Below are positions 26,548 through 35,476 of a stretch of 64,000 nt of DNA, one piece after another. The stretch comes from Prauserella cavernicola (GTDB taxonomy: Bacteria; Actinomycetota; Actinomycetes; Mycobacteriales; Pseudonocardiaceae), in NCBI RefSeq assembly GCF_016595675.1, contig NZ_JAENJH010000005.1, positions 248,001 through 312,000 on the forward strand, read 5' to 3'. The notes below the pieces were generated by a model. That model made no database searches. It was not told where the DNA came from and saw only the letters and a list, made by a program, of their open reading frames with translations. How positions within the stretch are numbered: position 1 is the stretch's first letter; every line of letters starts with the position of its first letter. Made by a program: the position numbers and the translations under genes.

Positions 26548-29500
26548 GTGATCTTGCTGCTGTCCACGTCGGACACCGACCTGCTGAGCGCTCGCGCCAG
26601 CGGCGCCGACTTCCGGCTGGCCAACCCCGCCAGGCTCGAACTCGCCGAGCTGCCCGGTCTGCTGGAGGGCGCGCCGATCGTCGTCGTGCGCATCCTCGGC
26701 ACCGAGCGCACGTGGGCCGAGGGCCTGCGTGTGGTCCGCGAGAGCGGCGCACACGTGGTGGTGCTCGGCGGGGAGCAGACGCCCGACGCCGAGCTGATGT
26801 CGCTGTCGACCACGCCCGCGGGCATCGCCACCGAGGCGCACGCCTACCTCGCCCACGGCGGCCCGGAGAACCTCACCCAGCTGCACCGCTTCCTCTCGGA
26901 CACGCTGCTGCTCTCGGGCGACGGTTTCGAACCGCCCGCCGAGCAGCCCTCGTGGGGTGTGCTCGAACGCCCCGCCAACGATGGCCCCGTGGTGGCGATC
27001 CTCTACTACCGGGCACATCACCTCTCCGGCAACATCGCCTTCGTCGAGGCACTCGCCGAGCAGGTCGAGGCCGCGGGCGGCAGGGCGTTGCCGGTCTACT
27101 GCGCGTCGCTGCGCTCGCGCGAGCCGGAGATGATGGCCGAACTGGGCAAGGCCGACGCGCTGCTGGTCACCGTGCTCGCCGCGGGCGGCACCAAACCCGC
27201 CGAGGCCGGAGCGGGTGGCGACGACGAGTCGTGGGACGTGGCGGAACTGGCCGCGCTCGACGTTCCGACGTTGCAGGCGCTGTGCCTGACCAGCGATCGC
27301 GAGGCGTGGGAGGCCAACGACGAGGGCCTCTCGCCGCTCGACGCGGGCAACCAGATGGCGGTACCCGAGTTCGACGGCAGGCTCATCACGGTGCCGTTCT
27401 CGTTCAAGGAACTCGACGCCGACGGCCTGCCGCGCTACGTGCCCGACACCGAACGCGCCTCGCGGGTCGCCCGCATCGCACTCGCCCACGCACGCCTGCG
27501 CTACACCCCGCCGGAGCAGCGCCGGATCGCGCTGGTGCTCTCGGCCTACCCCACCAAGCACTCCCGCGTCGGCAACGCCGTGGGTCTGGACACACCCGCC
27601 TCGGCGGTGAAGCTGTTGCGCCGCATGCGAGAGCTGGGCTACGACCTCGGCGAGGACGCGTTCCCCGGCGTGGTGCCAACGGAGACCGACCAGCCGGACG
27701 GCGACGCGCTGATCCACGCGCTGATCGCCGCGGGCGGGCAGGACCCCGAGTGGCTCACCGAGGAACAGCTGTCCGGCAACCCGATCCGCGTGCCCGCCGA
27801 GCGCTACCGCGAGTGGTTCGACGCGCTGCCCGCGGAGTTGCGCGACGGCATGACCGAGCACTGGGGCCCGCCGCCCGGCGAGCTCTACGTCGACGACGGC
27901 GACATCGTGCTCGCGTCGCTGCAGGCGGGCAACGTGCTGCTGATGATCCAGCCGCCGCGAGGGTTCGGCGAGAACCCGGTGGCGATCTACCACAACCCGG
28001 ACCTGCCGCCGAGCCACCACTACCTCGCCGCGTACCGGTGGCTCGAGGAGGAGTTCGGCGCACACGCCGTGGTGCATCTCGGCAAGCACGGATCGCTGGA
28101 GTGGCTGCCCGGCAAGACGGCGGGCCTGTCGGCGTCGTGTGCTCCGGACGCTGTGCTGGGCAACCTGCCGCTGATCTACCCGTTCCTCATCAACGACCCC
28201 GGCGAGGGCGCGCAGGCCAAGCGCCGCGCCCACGCCACGATCGTCGACCACCTGATCCCGCCGATGGCGCGCGCCGAGAGCTACGGCGACATGGCGCGAC
28301 TGGAGCAGCTGCTCGACGAGCACGCCAACATCGCCGCGATGGACCCGGCGAAGCTGCCCGCGATCCGCCAGCAGATCTGGACGCTGATCCAGGCCGCGAA
28401 GCTCGACCACGACCTCGGGGTCGAACAACGTCCGCACGACGCGGAGTTCGACGACTTCCTGCTGCACATCGACGGCTGGCTGTGCGAGGTCAAGGACGCC
28501 CAGATCCGCGACGGCCTGCACATCCTCGGCGAGGCGCCGACGGGCGAGGCGCGGGTCAACCTCGTGCTGTCGATGCTGCGTGCGCAGCAGATGTGGGGCG
28601 GGAAGCAGGGCGCCGTCCCAGGCCTGCGCTCGGCACTCGGCCTCACCGAGAACGCGCCGATGTCCGAAGTGGACGCCGTGGAACAGACCGCGCACGCGCT
28701 CGTGTCCGCGATGGAGGAGCACGGGTGGGCGGTCGACGCGGTGGACTCCGTGTGCGCGGCCACCCCGGCGGCCGCCGACGTCCTGCGCTTCGCCGCGACC
28801 GAGGTCGTGCCGAGGCTCGCGGGCACCGACGGCGAGATCGACGCCGTGCTGCACGCCCTCGACGGCGGCTACATCCCGGCCGGCCCCAGCGGTTCGCCAC
28901 TGCGCGGGCTGATCAACGTGCTGCCCACGGGCCGCAACTTCTACACCGTCGACCCCAAGGCGGTGCCCAGCAGGCTGGCGTGGGAGACCGGGCAGGCGCT
29001 CGCCGACTCACTGCTGCGGCGTTACCGCGAGGACACCGGCGACTGGCCGCGCTCGGTGGGGCTGTCGGTGTGGGGCACCTCCGCCATGCGCACGTCCGGG
29101 GACGACGCGGCCGAGGTGCTCGCGCTGCTCGGTGTGCAGCCGGTCTGGGACGAGGCGTCGCGCCGCGTCACCGGCATCGAGCCGATCCCCCTGTCAGAGC
29201 TGGGCAGGCCGCGCATCGACGTGACCGTGCGCATCAGCGGGTTCTTCCGCGACGCGTTCCCCCACGTGATCCACCTGATGGACGACGCGGTGCGCCTGGT
29301 CGCCGGGCTCGACGAGCCGGCGGAGCAGAACTTCGTCAGGGCCCATGTGCGCGCCGACCTCGCCGCCCACAGTGACGAACGCCGCGCCACCACCCGCATC
29401 TTCGGTTCGAAGCCGGGCACCTACGGCGCCGGCCTGCTGCCGCTGATGGACTCCGGCAACTGGCGCGACGACTCCGACCTCGCCGAGGTCTACGCCGTGT

Positions 29501-30111
29501 GGGGCGGCTACGCCTACGGTCGCGACCTCGACGGCGCCCCCGCCCGCGAGGACATGGAGAGCTCGTACAAGCGCATCGTGGTGGCGGCCAAGAACACCGA
29601 TACCCGCGAGCACGACATCGCCGACTCCGACGACTACTTCCAGTACCACGGCGGCATGATCGCCACGGTGCGCGCGCTCACCGGCACGGCGCCCGCCTCG
29701 TACGTCGGGGACAGCACCACACCCGACTCTGTGCGCACCCGGTCGCTCGGTGAAGAGACCGCGCGCGTGTTCCGGGCCCGCGTGGTCAACCCGCGCTGGC
29801 TGGCCGCCATGCGCAGGCACGGCTACAAGGGCGCGTTCGAACTCGCCGCCACCGTCGACTACCTGTTCGGTTTCGACGCCACGGCGGGCGTGGTCGACGA
29901 CTGGATGTACGAGAAGCTCTCCGAGTCCTACGTGCTGGACAAGGAGAACCAGGAGTTCCTGGCCCAGGCCAACCCGTGGGCGCTGCGCGGCATCATCGAA
30001 CGGCTCAACGAGGCCGCCGACCGTGGGCTGTGGGAGCAGCCGGATCCCGAACTACTGGACAAGATGCGCGAGGTGTACCTCCGTGTCGAGGGAGATCTCG
30101 AAGGGGACTGA
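26548..30111 (+). CDS. cobN: Cobaltochelatase subunit CobN
   Basis: 1187 residues, the large ATP-dependent chelatase subunit related to BchH/ChlH. It binds the tetrapyrrole and inserts Co2+ into hydrogenobyrinic acid a,c-diamide. Family stretches: ILYYRAHHLSGNIAFVEAL, LSAYPTKHSRVGNAVGLDTP, VHLGKHGSLEWLPGKTAGL, LPTGRNFYTVDP, VWGTSAMRTSGDD and DATAGVVDDWMYEKL. GTG 26548 has GAGGAG 7 nt upstream. It needs the I and D activities encoded by the fused chelatase at 13964-15943, which is on a different, riboswitch-controlled transcript. Confidence 0.95.
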   Translation: MILLLSTSDTDLLSARASGADFRLANPARLELAELPGLLEGAPIVVVRILGTERTWAEGLRVVRESGAHVVVLGGEQTPDAELMSLSTTPAGIATEAHAYLAHGGPENLTQLHRFLSDTLLLSGDGFEPPAEQPSWGVLERPANDGPVVAILYYRAHHLSGNIAFVEALAEQVEAAGGRALPVYCASLRSREPEMMAELGKADALLVTVLAAGGTKPAEAGAGGDDESWDVAELAALDVPTLQALCLTSDREAWEANDEGLSPLDAGNQMAVPEFDGRLITVPFSFKELDADGLPRYVPDTERASRVARIALAHARLRYTPPEQRRIALVLSAYPTKHSRVGNAVGLDTPASAVKLLRRMRELGYDLGEDAFPGVVPTETDQPDGDALIHALIAAGGQDPEWLTEEQLSGNPIRVPAERYREWFDALPAELRDGMTEHWGPPPGELYVDDGDIVLASLQAGNVLLMIQPPRGFGENPVAIYHNPDLPPSHHYLAAYRWLEEEFGAHAVVHLGKHGSLEWLPGKTAGLSASCAPDAVLGNLPLIYPFLINDPGEGAQAKRRAHATIVDHLIPPMARAESYGDMARLEQLLDEHANIAAMDPAKLPAIRQQIWTLIQAAKLDHDLGVEQRPHDAEFDDFLLHIDGWLCEVKDAQIRDGLHILGEAPTGEARVNLVLSMLRAQQMWGGKQGAVPGLRSALGLTENAPMSEVDAVEQTAHALVSAMEEHGWAVDAVDSVCAATPAAADVLRFAATEVVPRLAGTDGEIDAVLHALDGGYIPAGPSGSPLRGLINVLPTGRNFYTVDPKAVPSRLAWETGQALADSLLRRYREDTGDWPRSVGLSVWGTSAMRTSGDDAAEVLALLGVQPVWDEASRRVTGIEPIPLSELGRPRIDVTVRISGFFRDAFPHVIHLMDDAVRLVAGLDEPAEQNFVRAHVRADLAAHSDERRATTRIFGSKPGTYGAGLLPLMDSGNWRDDSDLAEVYAVWGGYAYGRDLDGAPAREDMESSYKRIVVAAKNTDTREHDIADSDDYFQYHGGMIATVRALTGTAPASYVGDSTTPDSVRTRSLGEETARVFRARVVNPRWLAAMRRHGYKGAFELAATVDYLFGFDATAGVVDDWMYEKLSESYVLDKENQEFLAQANPWALRGIIERLNEAADRGLWEQPDPELLDKMREVYLRVEGDLEGD

Positions 30112-30117
30112 GGCGCG

Positions 30118-30696
30118 ATGAAGGTGCACGAGGGCATCAACGGCAGGCTGCGCGAGTTCATCATCGCCCAACCGGTGTTCTTCGTGGGCACCGCGCCGAC
30201 GTCGCCGGACGGGCACGTGAACGTGTCGCCGAAGGGCATGGCGGGCACGTTCGCGGTGCTCGGCGAACACCGGGTCGCCTACCTCGACTACACGGGCAGC
30301 GGTGCCGAGACCGTCGCGCACCTGCGCGACAACGGCCGCATCGTGCTGATGTTCTGCGCGTTCAGCGGGCCGCCGAACATCGTGCGCCTGCACGGCCGCG
30401 GCCGCGCCGTCCCGCGGGACAGCGCGGAGTACGCCGAGCTGCTCGAGCACTTCACGCCGGAGCAGGAGCACGGCGCGCGCACCATCATCGACGTCGAGGT
30501 GGAGCGCGTGAGCGACTCGTGTGGCTTCTCCGTGCCGCTGATGGACTACGCGGGCGAACGTGACCTGCTGCTGCGCATGCACTCCCGGCGCAGCGACGAC
30601 GACCTCACCGAGTACTGGACCAGGAAGGACTCCCACAGCATCGACGGCCTGCCCGCACTGGAGGGCACCGGACTCGTCACGGAGCCCGCTCCCTGA
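30118..30696 (+). CDS. Pyridoxamine 5'-phosphate oxidase-fold protein
   Basis: 192 residues of the PPOX/FMN split-barrel superfamily (FFVGTAPTSPDGHVNVSPKG, YLDYTGSGAETVAHL, RIVLMFCAFSGPPNIVRLHG). This subgroup is probably a flavin- or heme-binding reductase of unknown substrate rather than a vitamin B6 enzyme. It starts 6 bp after the cobN stop, so it is likely co-transcribed. Its 3' end overlaps the convergent gene at 30677 by 20 bp. Confidence 0.85.
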   Translation: MKVHEGINGRLREFIIAQPVFFVGTAPTSPDGHVNVSPKGMAGTFAVLGEHRVAYLDYTGSGAETVAHLRDNGRIVLMFCAFSGPPNIVRLHGRGRAVPRDSAEYAELLEHFTPEQEHGARTIIDVEVERVSDSCGFSVPLMDYAGERDLLLRMHSRRSDDDLTEYWTRKDSHSIDGLPALEGTGLVTEPAP

Positions 30697-31060
30697 CCTG
30701 CACGTACTCCAGCCGGTGTTCCACCACCGCGCCCTCAGGCAGCTCGCCGCTCAGCTCCAACAGCGCGTCGGCGATCTCCGGCGACAGCACCGAATCGAAG
30801 CCCTGCCAGTCCAAACTGGACCGGATGGCCTCGATGTAGTCGGCCCGGTCGAGCGGCACCGTGCGCACCATCGCCGTGGTGGTGGCGCCATGCGAGTTCA
30901 GGCCGGCGAACCCGCGCCCGCACCCGCAGCCACCGTCGGGATCGTGCCGGTCCTTCGCGCACATCGGCGCGATCCACACCAGTTCGCCCTCGACGCACCG
31001 GTGGTAGTCGTCGGGCCGTGCACCCTGCGTTCGCGCCGTCGCGACCAGAACCTTGACCAT
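30677..31060 (-). CDS. Conserved hypothetical protein with Cys-rich core
   Basis: 127 residues from ATG 31060. The centre contains CAKDRHDPDGGCGCGRGFAG, with three close cysteines and a GLNSHGATTTAMV segment; the ends are ordinary alpha/beta-like sequence. No signal or membrane segment. I do not recognise the family. The frame extends upstream to 31504, but that part runs antisense to the regulator gene and looks like a shadow. Confidence 0.7.
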   Translation of the reverse strand: MVKVLVATARTQGARPDDYHRCVEGELVWIAPMCAKDRHDPDGGCGCGRGFAGLNSHGATTTAMVRTVPLDRADYIEAIRSSLDWQGFDSVLSPEIADALLELSGELPEGAVVEHRLEYVQVRERAP

Positions 31061-31122
31061 TGCCGGCTCCTCCCCCGCGCGCTGTCTCGCCGAAGTCCTG
31101 TCTAACAGCGGGCACCGACAGT

Positions 31123-31770
31123 TCAGGACGCGTCGCGCAGGATGTAGCCGGCGAACCAGGTCGGAAACGCTCTGCGAAGAGCGGTCGGTCCGGTCAGCTC
31201 CACCGCGCCGGACCGCACCAGCTGCGGCCACCCGAGTTCGCCGATCCAGTAGCGGGTCAGCGCGTCGAGTTCGGCGTCGACGGTGAGCGAGATCGGAAGG
31301 CCGATGTCGTCGGGGCACAACGTCACCGTCGGACGGCGGACGTAGAGGTAGTAGATCGACGTCGGCTCGCGGAACCGCAGTGCCACCACGGTTCGTTGGG
31401 CGGGCAGAGCTTCCGGGACCACGCGGCGCCGGATGTCCCACACCAGCGAACCCGCGTCGAGGTCGTCGGGCTCGAGTTCCCTGCGGTCCCAGCGCATCGC
31501 CCACCCGCCGAGCTCGCGCACGACGCCGGCCAGGTCCCGGCCCGCCTCGGTGAGCCGGTAGCCGCCGTCCTCGCGCCGGATGACGTCGTGACGCTCCAGC
31601 GTCTTGAGCCTGGCCGAGAGCATCGTCTTGGAGATGCGGGGAATGCCGCGCCGGATGTCGTTGAACTGCCGCTCCCCCAGCAGCAGCTCACGCACGATCA
31701 GCAGGGTCCACCGTTCGCCCAGGATCTCGAGTGCGCGCGCGACCGCGCAGAACTGTCCGTAGCCGCCCAT
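31123..31770 (-). CDS. HxlR-family winged-helix regulator
   Basis: 215 residues. The N-terminal ~100 form an HxlR-type winged helix (GQFCAVARALEILGERWTLLIVRELLLGERQFNDIRRGIPRI is the classic opening, followed by LSARLKTLERHDVI). The C-terminal half is an SCP2-like domain often fused to this family. No redox Cys is in the usual N-terminal position apart from the Cys of QFCAV. It is divergent from the thioesterase gene, with a candidate operator between them. Confidence 0.9.
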   Translation of the reverse strand: MGGYGQFCAVARALEILGERWTLLIVRELLLGERQFNDIRRGIPRISKTMLSARLKTLERHDVIRREDGGYRLTEAGRDLAGVVRELGGWAMRWDRRELEPDDLDAGSLVWDIRRRVVPEALPAQRTVVALRFREPTSIYYLYVRRPTVTLCPDDIGLPISLTVDAELDALTRYWIGELGWPQLVRSGAVELTGPTALRRAFPTWFAGYILRDAS

Positions 31771-31785
31771 CCCGTGACCTTAGGG

Positions 31786-31800
31786 GTACGGATTTCGTAC
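31786..31800. promoter_or_regulatory. Candidate HxlR operator
   Basis: GTACG-GATTT-CGTAC is a 5-bp-armed inverted repeat in the 65-bp divergent spacer, and its GTAC-centred symmetry resembles operators known for HxlR/YodB regulators. It lies 16 bp from the regulator start and 36 bp from the thioesterase start. Assignment to this regulator is inference. Confidence 0.4.
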
Positions 31801-31835
31801 TTGTCCCGCCGAACGGGCGCACTACCGTGAGTCGC

Positions 31836-32264
31836 ATGACCGGTCTGGAACTCCTGCGTGCCCTGCTGCGCGGCGACATCGCCGCGCCGGGGATCGGCAA
31901 GACGCTCGGCTTCGAGCTCGTCGAGGTGGACGAGGGCAGGGCGGTGTTCGAGGGCGGCACCGGCGAGCATCTCTACAACCCGATGAACACGGTGCACGGC
32001 GGGTACTTCGCGACGCTGCTCGACTCCGCGCTCGGCTGCGCGGTGATGTCGACGCTGCCGGAGGGCAGCACGTACACGACGGTGCAGCTGAACGTCAACA
32101 TGCTGCGCGCGGCCACCGCCGGCACGGGGCCGCTGCGCGCGACGGCCACCACCGTGCACGTCGGGCGCACCATCGGCACCGCGGAGGCCCGCCTGGAGGG
32201 CGTCGACGACGGCAAGCTCTACGCCCACGCCACCACAACGTGCGCAATCCGCCACTCCCGATAA
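31836..32264 (+). CDS. PaaI-family hotdog thioesterase
   Basis: 142 residues, hotdog fold. NPMNTVHGGYFATLLDSALGCAV is the acyl-CoA thioesterase signature, followed by the TTVQLNVNMLRAAT strand and a GRTIGTAEARLEG segment. It probably hydrolyses an aromatic or medium-chain acyl-CoA, but the substrate is unknown. ATG 31836 is preferred; GTG 31827 is 9 bp upstream in frame. A repeat array follows its stop. Confidence 0.85.
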   Translation: MTGLELLRALLRGDIAAPGIGKTLGFELVEVDEGRAVFEGGTGEHLYNPMNTVHGGYFATLLDSALGCAVMSTLPEGSTYTTVQLNVNMLRAATAGTGPLRATATTVHVGRTIGTAEARLEGVDDGKLYAHATTTCAIRHSR

Positions 32265-32281
32265 CCCGGCCACCCCAGCCC

Positions 32282-32530
32282 GCGAGTCCCACGCCCAGGC
32301 TCGCGAGTCCCCCGCTCCGGAGCGCGAATCCCCCGCCCAGGCGCGCGAGTCCCGCACTCCGGCTCGCGAGTCCCCCGCTCCGCCTGACGAGTCCTGCGCC
32401 CAGACCCGCGAGTCCCGCGCTACGGAGCCCGTGTCGTGCACCCAGGCCCACGCGTCGCGCACCCGGCACGCGAGCGCGCACCCAGACCCCACGAACCGTG
32501 CGCCTCAGACCGCGAGTCCCGCCCCCAGGC
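32282..32530 (+). repeat. 21-bp-period GCGAGTC repeat array
   Basis: Begins 17 bp after the thioesterase stop. Units of mostly 21 bp start GCGAGTCCC (for example 32282, 32303, 32324, 32343, 32364), with decay towards the right. The consensus is roughly GCGAGTCCCCCGCTCCGGCTC. It fills the spacer between convergent genes (32265-32547), and no gene is supported there. Related arrays lie at 34711, 53832 and 54035. Confidence 0.8.
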
Positions 32531-32547
32531 CTCAGCGCCGGTACAGC

Positions 32548-32967
32548 TCAGGAGCTTTCGGCGGCGCGTTTGAGCCCGTCGGCCTCCAGGTTCACGTAAC
32601 GCCGCGACAGGCCGCCGAGCACCATGCCCAGCACGGCCCCCAGCGGCCCGCGCTGCTCCAGCGTGAGCGTGGCCGTGACGGCTCCGTCGGCGTCGGTGAG
32701 CCAGTGCCCGCCGATGGTCGTGACGCCGGGTCCGCGCGTCTCCCAGGTGAAACCGGCCGACTCGGTCAGCTCGGTGACCCGCCAGACCTGCTCGGGAAGC
32801 CGCGGCTGCTTCACGCGCGCCTGGCTGCCGACCCGCAACGGGCCGGTGTCCAGCCTGCGCACCGACGTGATGGATTCGGTCCACCGGGACCAGCTCTCGA
32901 TATCGGCGAGCGCGGCCCAGACCACTTCGAGTCCGGCATCGACTCGCCGGACGACTTCTAGCCTCAT
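32548..32967 (-). CDS. SRPBCC (polyketide cyclase/START-like) protein
   Basis: 139 residues from ATG 32967. It has the usual SRPBCC pattern: MRLEVVRRVDAGLEVVWAALADIESWSRWTESI, then GSQARVKQP, VWRVTELTESAGFTWETRG and a C-terminal helix GMVLGGLSRRYVNLEADGLKRAAES. It probably binds a hydrophobic ligand; the role is unknown. It is divergent from the type VII-like genes. Confidence 0.85.
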   Translation of the reverse strand: MRLEVVRRVDAGLEVVWAALADIESWSRWTESITSVRRLDTGPLRVGSQARVKQPRLPEQVWRVTELTESAGFTWETRGPGVTTIGGHWLTDADGAVTATLTLEQRGPLGAVLGMVLGGLSRRYVNLEADGLKRAAESS

Positions 32968-33082
32968 GAGGCAATGTAACGAGCCGGAGCAGCCGTGGCC
33001 AGAAGCTGCCACGCGAGCCCGGCCGGGCGCCGCCCGCGACAGAATTTCCCCACGTGTCGGCAGGGACATGAGGGAGACGGGC

Positions 33083-33406
33083 ATGGAGACGCGACACCTG
33101 GTGCTGACCTACGAACCGGTGCGGTTCGAGCAGTTGGCCGACGAGATCAGGGACATCCAGACACGGCTCGCCGAGGTCGAGGAGACCGCTGAGTCCGACG
33201 ACGGCCTGATCACGGTCAAGGTGAACGCGCGCGGTGACCTGCTGGAGCTGGAGCTGGACCCTCGGCTCTACCGCAGCCCGGACTCCGCGGCGCTGTCCCG
33301 CGAGATCACGGAGACCTACCGCGCGGCGCGGGCGGCTGCCGACGAGCGCGCGTTCGAGCTCACGACGCGGCAGCTGGAACTGACGTCGGCCTCGGCGAAA
33401 CGCTGA
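33083..33406 (+). CDS. YbaB/EbfC-family protein
   Basis: 107 residues. VRFEQLADEIRDIQTRLAEVEETAESDDGLITVKVNARGDLLELELDP is a clear YbaB/EbfC core, with a long C-terminal helix. In actinomycetes such proteins are frequently encoded beside ESX-type substrates. It lies 22 bp before the next gene and is presumably co-transcribed. ATG 33083 has GGGAGAC upstream; ATG 33068 is also in frame. Confidence 0.85.
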   Translation: METRHLVLTYEPVRFEQLADEIRDIQTRLAEVEETAESDDGLITVKVNARGDLLELELDPRLYRSPDSAALSREITETYRAARAAADERAFELTTRQLELTSASAKR

Positions 33407-33428
33407 GCAGAGCGAAGGGAGACCGGCA

Positions 33429-33737
33429 GTGGCTGGACAGGACGGCGTGCACATGGACACCGACGGCGCAACGTCGGCGATGACCGGCGTCGGAGACGCG
33501 GGCAGTAACTTCCAGAGCAAGTGGTCGGCGGCGGTCTCGGGTGGCACCGGCGGCGTCGGGCAAGGCCCGATGGGAGCGGGTTTCCTGGCCGGGTTCGCGC
33601 CCGGCGAGCAGCGGCTCAACGACGAGGCCGCGAGGATCGCCGAGGCCGCGCAGAAGCTGGCCGAGGCGGGCAGGCTCGCGGTCCAGGACTACCTCGACGC
33701 CGACGCCCGCGGCGGCCAGTCGTTCCCGCAGGGTTGA
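33429..33737 (+). CDS. WXG100/EspC-like secretion substrate
   Basis: 102 residues, helix-turn-helix layout: a first amphipathic helix (TDGATSAMTGVGDAGSNFQSKWSAA), a Gly-rich turn, then an Ala-rich second helix ending QDYLDAD. Tyr88 and Asp92 form the YxxxD type VII secretion signal. No cleavable signal peptide. It may pair with the next protein. The GTG start follows a GAAGGGAG site. The specific family name is uncertain. Confidence 0.7.
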   Translation: MAGQDGVHMDTDGATSAMTGVGDAGSNFQSKWSAAVSGGTGGVGQGPMGAGFLAGFAPGEQRLNDEAARIAEAAQKLAEAGRLAVQDYLDADARGGQSFPQG

Positions 33738-33743
33738 GCGCGC

Positions 33744-34682
33744 ATGGCCATCGCTGAACCGAACAACGAACTGTGGGCCGCGGTCAAGGCGATCTCCGAT
33801 CCCTGGCCGCCCGACAACGAGGACCAGGTCCAGAAGCTCGCCGACGACTGGCGCAAAGCCGGTGAGACCGCGCACCTGATGGGCACCGAGCTCAACGACG
33901 CGCAGAAGGCCTCCCAGCAGGCCTGGAACGACCCGGCCGGGCAGACGATGGGCCAGCAGATCGGCAACGGAGCCGTCACGCTGGACAGCCAGAAGGCAGG
34001 CGCCGAGCAACAGGCCGCGATGGCCGAGCGCTACGCCAAGGCCCTGATCAACGTCAAGAACGCCATCGTCGCCGACATCAACGCGAACCTGCCCGCGTAC
34101 CTCCAGCTGGGCAATCCGATGTACGGCGCGGCGGGAGCGGCCCAGCAGCAGCAGTTCGCCGCCGAAATCGCACAGCGGCTCCAGGCATTGGTCGACGCGC
34201 AGACCCAGGGACTGCAGGCACCGCCGCCCGCGCCGGACAGCACGACGGCGATGAGCAAGGCGGGCCACATCGCGGGGATGATCGCGACGGTCGCGGGTGT
34301 CGGTGCCCTGATCCCCGGCGTGAACATGATCGCGGCGCCGATCGCGCTGGTGGCCGGCGGCGCGGCCCTGGCACTGCACGCCGGCGACATGGCGGCCACC
34401 GGCAGCTACGACGATCCCCGGGCCTGGCGCATGGTGGCGGGTGACGCCGTCGGTCTCGTCCCCGGCGTCCGCGCAGCGAAGGCGGCGGCCGCGGGCGTAC
34501 AGGAAGTCAAGGCCATCGACGTGGTCGACTCCGCATCAAGCGTCGCCCTGACAGCACCCCTGGCCAAGGACATGCTTGGCCACGGCGACGCGATCAACGA
34601 CCAGAACATCGACCTGGCGGCGAACACGAACATCAGCAAGAACGTCGCGAAGGAGCTCTTCGTCGTGCCCAGCAGGCGCTGA
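33744..34682 (+). CDS. Putative type VII-secreted protein with WXG100-like N-terminus
   Basis: 312 residues. The N-terminal ~130 are helical and resemble the WXG100-like head of actinobacterial polymorphic toxins (DDWRKAGETAHLMGTELNDAQKASQQAWNDPAGQTM). Residues ~175-220 are hydrophobic (AGHIAGMIATVAGVGALIPG, then NMIAAPIALVAGGAALALHA), like a pretoxin membrane segment. The protein ends soon after, without a recognisable toxin domain. It could be a scaffold or a truncated effector. A 21-bp repeat array follows its stop, and no immunity gene is adjacent. Confidence 0.65.
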   Translation: MAIAEPNNELWAAVKAISDPWPPDNEDQVQKLADDWRKAGETAHLMGTELNDAQKASQQAWNDPAGQTMGQQIGNGAVTLDSQKAGAEQQAAMAERYAKALINVKNAIVADINANLPAYLQLGNPMYGAAGAAQQQQFAAEIAQRLQALVDAQTQGLQAPPPAPDSTTAMSKAGHIAGMIATVAGVGALIPGVNMIAAPIALVAGGAALALHAGDMAATGSYDDPRAWRMVAGDAVGLVPGVRAAKAAAAGVQEVKAIDVVDSASSVALTAPLAKDMLGHGDAINDQNIDLAANTNISKNVAKELFVVPSRR

Positions 34683-34710
34683 GCCGGCCGACTCAGCGTC
34701 CGGAGCGGGC

Positions 34711-34783
34711 AACTCGCGCGCCTGAGCGGGGGACTCGCGCGCCTGAGCGGGGGACTCGCGCGCCTGGGCGGGGGACTCGCGGG
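34711..34783 (-). repeat. 21-bp tandem repeats, reverse orientation
   Basis: Four units at exactly 21-bp spacing (the ACTCGC core at 34711, 34732, 34753, 34774). The middle units differ by one base. Read on the reverse strand they are GCGAGTCCCCC units lying downstream of the reverse-strand SDR gene that ends at 34787. Confidence 0.85.
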
Positions 34784-34786
34784 TGG

Positions 34787-35476
34787 TTATGGGCCGTAGA
34801 CCGGGACTTGGGCTCCGCTCACCACTCCGGACTCGTCGCCGCACAGGAAGGCGATCACCTTCGCGATGCGCTCCGGCGACACCCAGCCCGAGCGGTCGGC
34901 GTCGGGCTGGCTCGCGCGGTTGGCCGGGGTGTCGATCATGCTCGGCAGCACCGCGTTGACGCGGATGCCCCGGCGCGAGTACTCGGCGTCGAGCGCGCCG
35001 ACCAGGCCCAGCACGGCGGCCTTCGAGGTCACGTACCCGGCGGCGCCGGGGAACGGGTGCAGCGCGGCCTTGCTCGACATGCACACGATCGCGCCGCCGC
35101 CCGCCTCGAGCAGGTGTGGCACCGCCGCCTGAGCCGTCAGGTAGGTCGGCCGCAGGTTGAGCCGAAGCTGGTGCTCGAAGTCGTCCACCGGCGTCTCGGC
35201 GACGCGCTCGCCCATCGCGAAGCCGCCCACCAGGTTCACCACCGCCCGCAGGGGTGCGCCCGCGTCGCTCGCGGCCCGCTCGGCGCAGCGCGCGGCGTCG
35301 GCGGGATCGAACAGGTCCGCGCGCACCAGTTCGAGTCCGTCGGCCTCGCCCAGCCGCTCCAGCTCCCGCTCGGCGATCCACGGCACGACGACGCGCCAGC
35401 CGTCGGCGAGCAGTTCCCTCGTCACCGCGACACCGAGTCCCCCGGTGCCGCCCGTCACCAGCGCTGTCCTGTTCAC
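34787..35476 (-). CDS. Short-chain dehydrogenase/reductase
   Basis: 229 residues. NAD(P)-binding [17 protein letters not shown], catalytic region [23 protein letters not shown] (Ser, Tyr-x3-Lys) and [15 protein letters not shown]. The substrate is unknown. GTG 35476 overlaps the ilvD stop (GTGA), so it is the second gene of an ilvD-SDR unit. Confidence 0.88.
   Translation of the reverse strand: MNRTALVTGGTGGLGVAVTRELLADGWRVVVPWIAERELERLGEADGLELVRADLFDPADAARCAERAASDAGAPLRAVVNLVGGFAMGERVAETPVDDFEHQLRLNLRPTYLTAQAAVPHLLEAGGGAIVCMSSKAALHPFPGAAGYVTSKAAVLGLVGALDAEYSRRGIRVNAVLPSMIDTPANRASQPDADRSGWVSPERIAKVIAFLCGDESGVVSGAQVPVYGP

Noticed and set aside
34711-34783. CRISPR-like regular repeats
   Set aside because: The 21-bp units are directly adjacent with no unique spacers, and no cas genes are present.
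34787-35476. SDR considered as a mycofactocin-coupled enzyme
   Set aside because: It is operon-linked to ilvD, not to the mft genes, and lacks features I associate with the mycofactocin-coupled subgroup.
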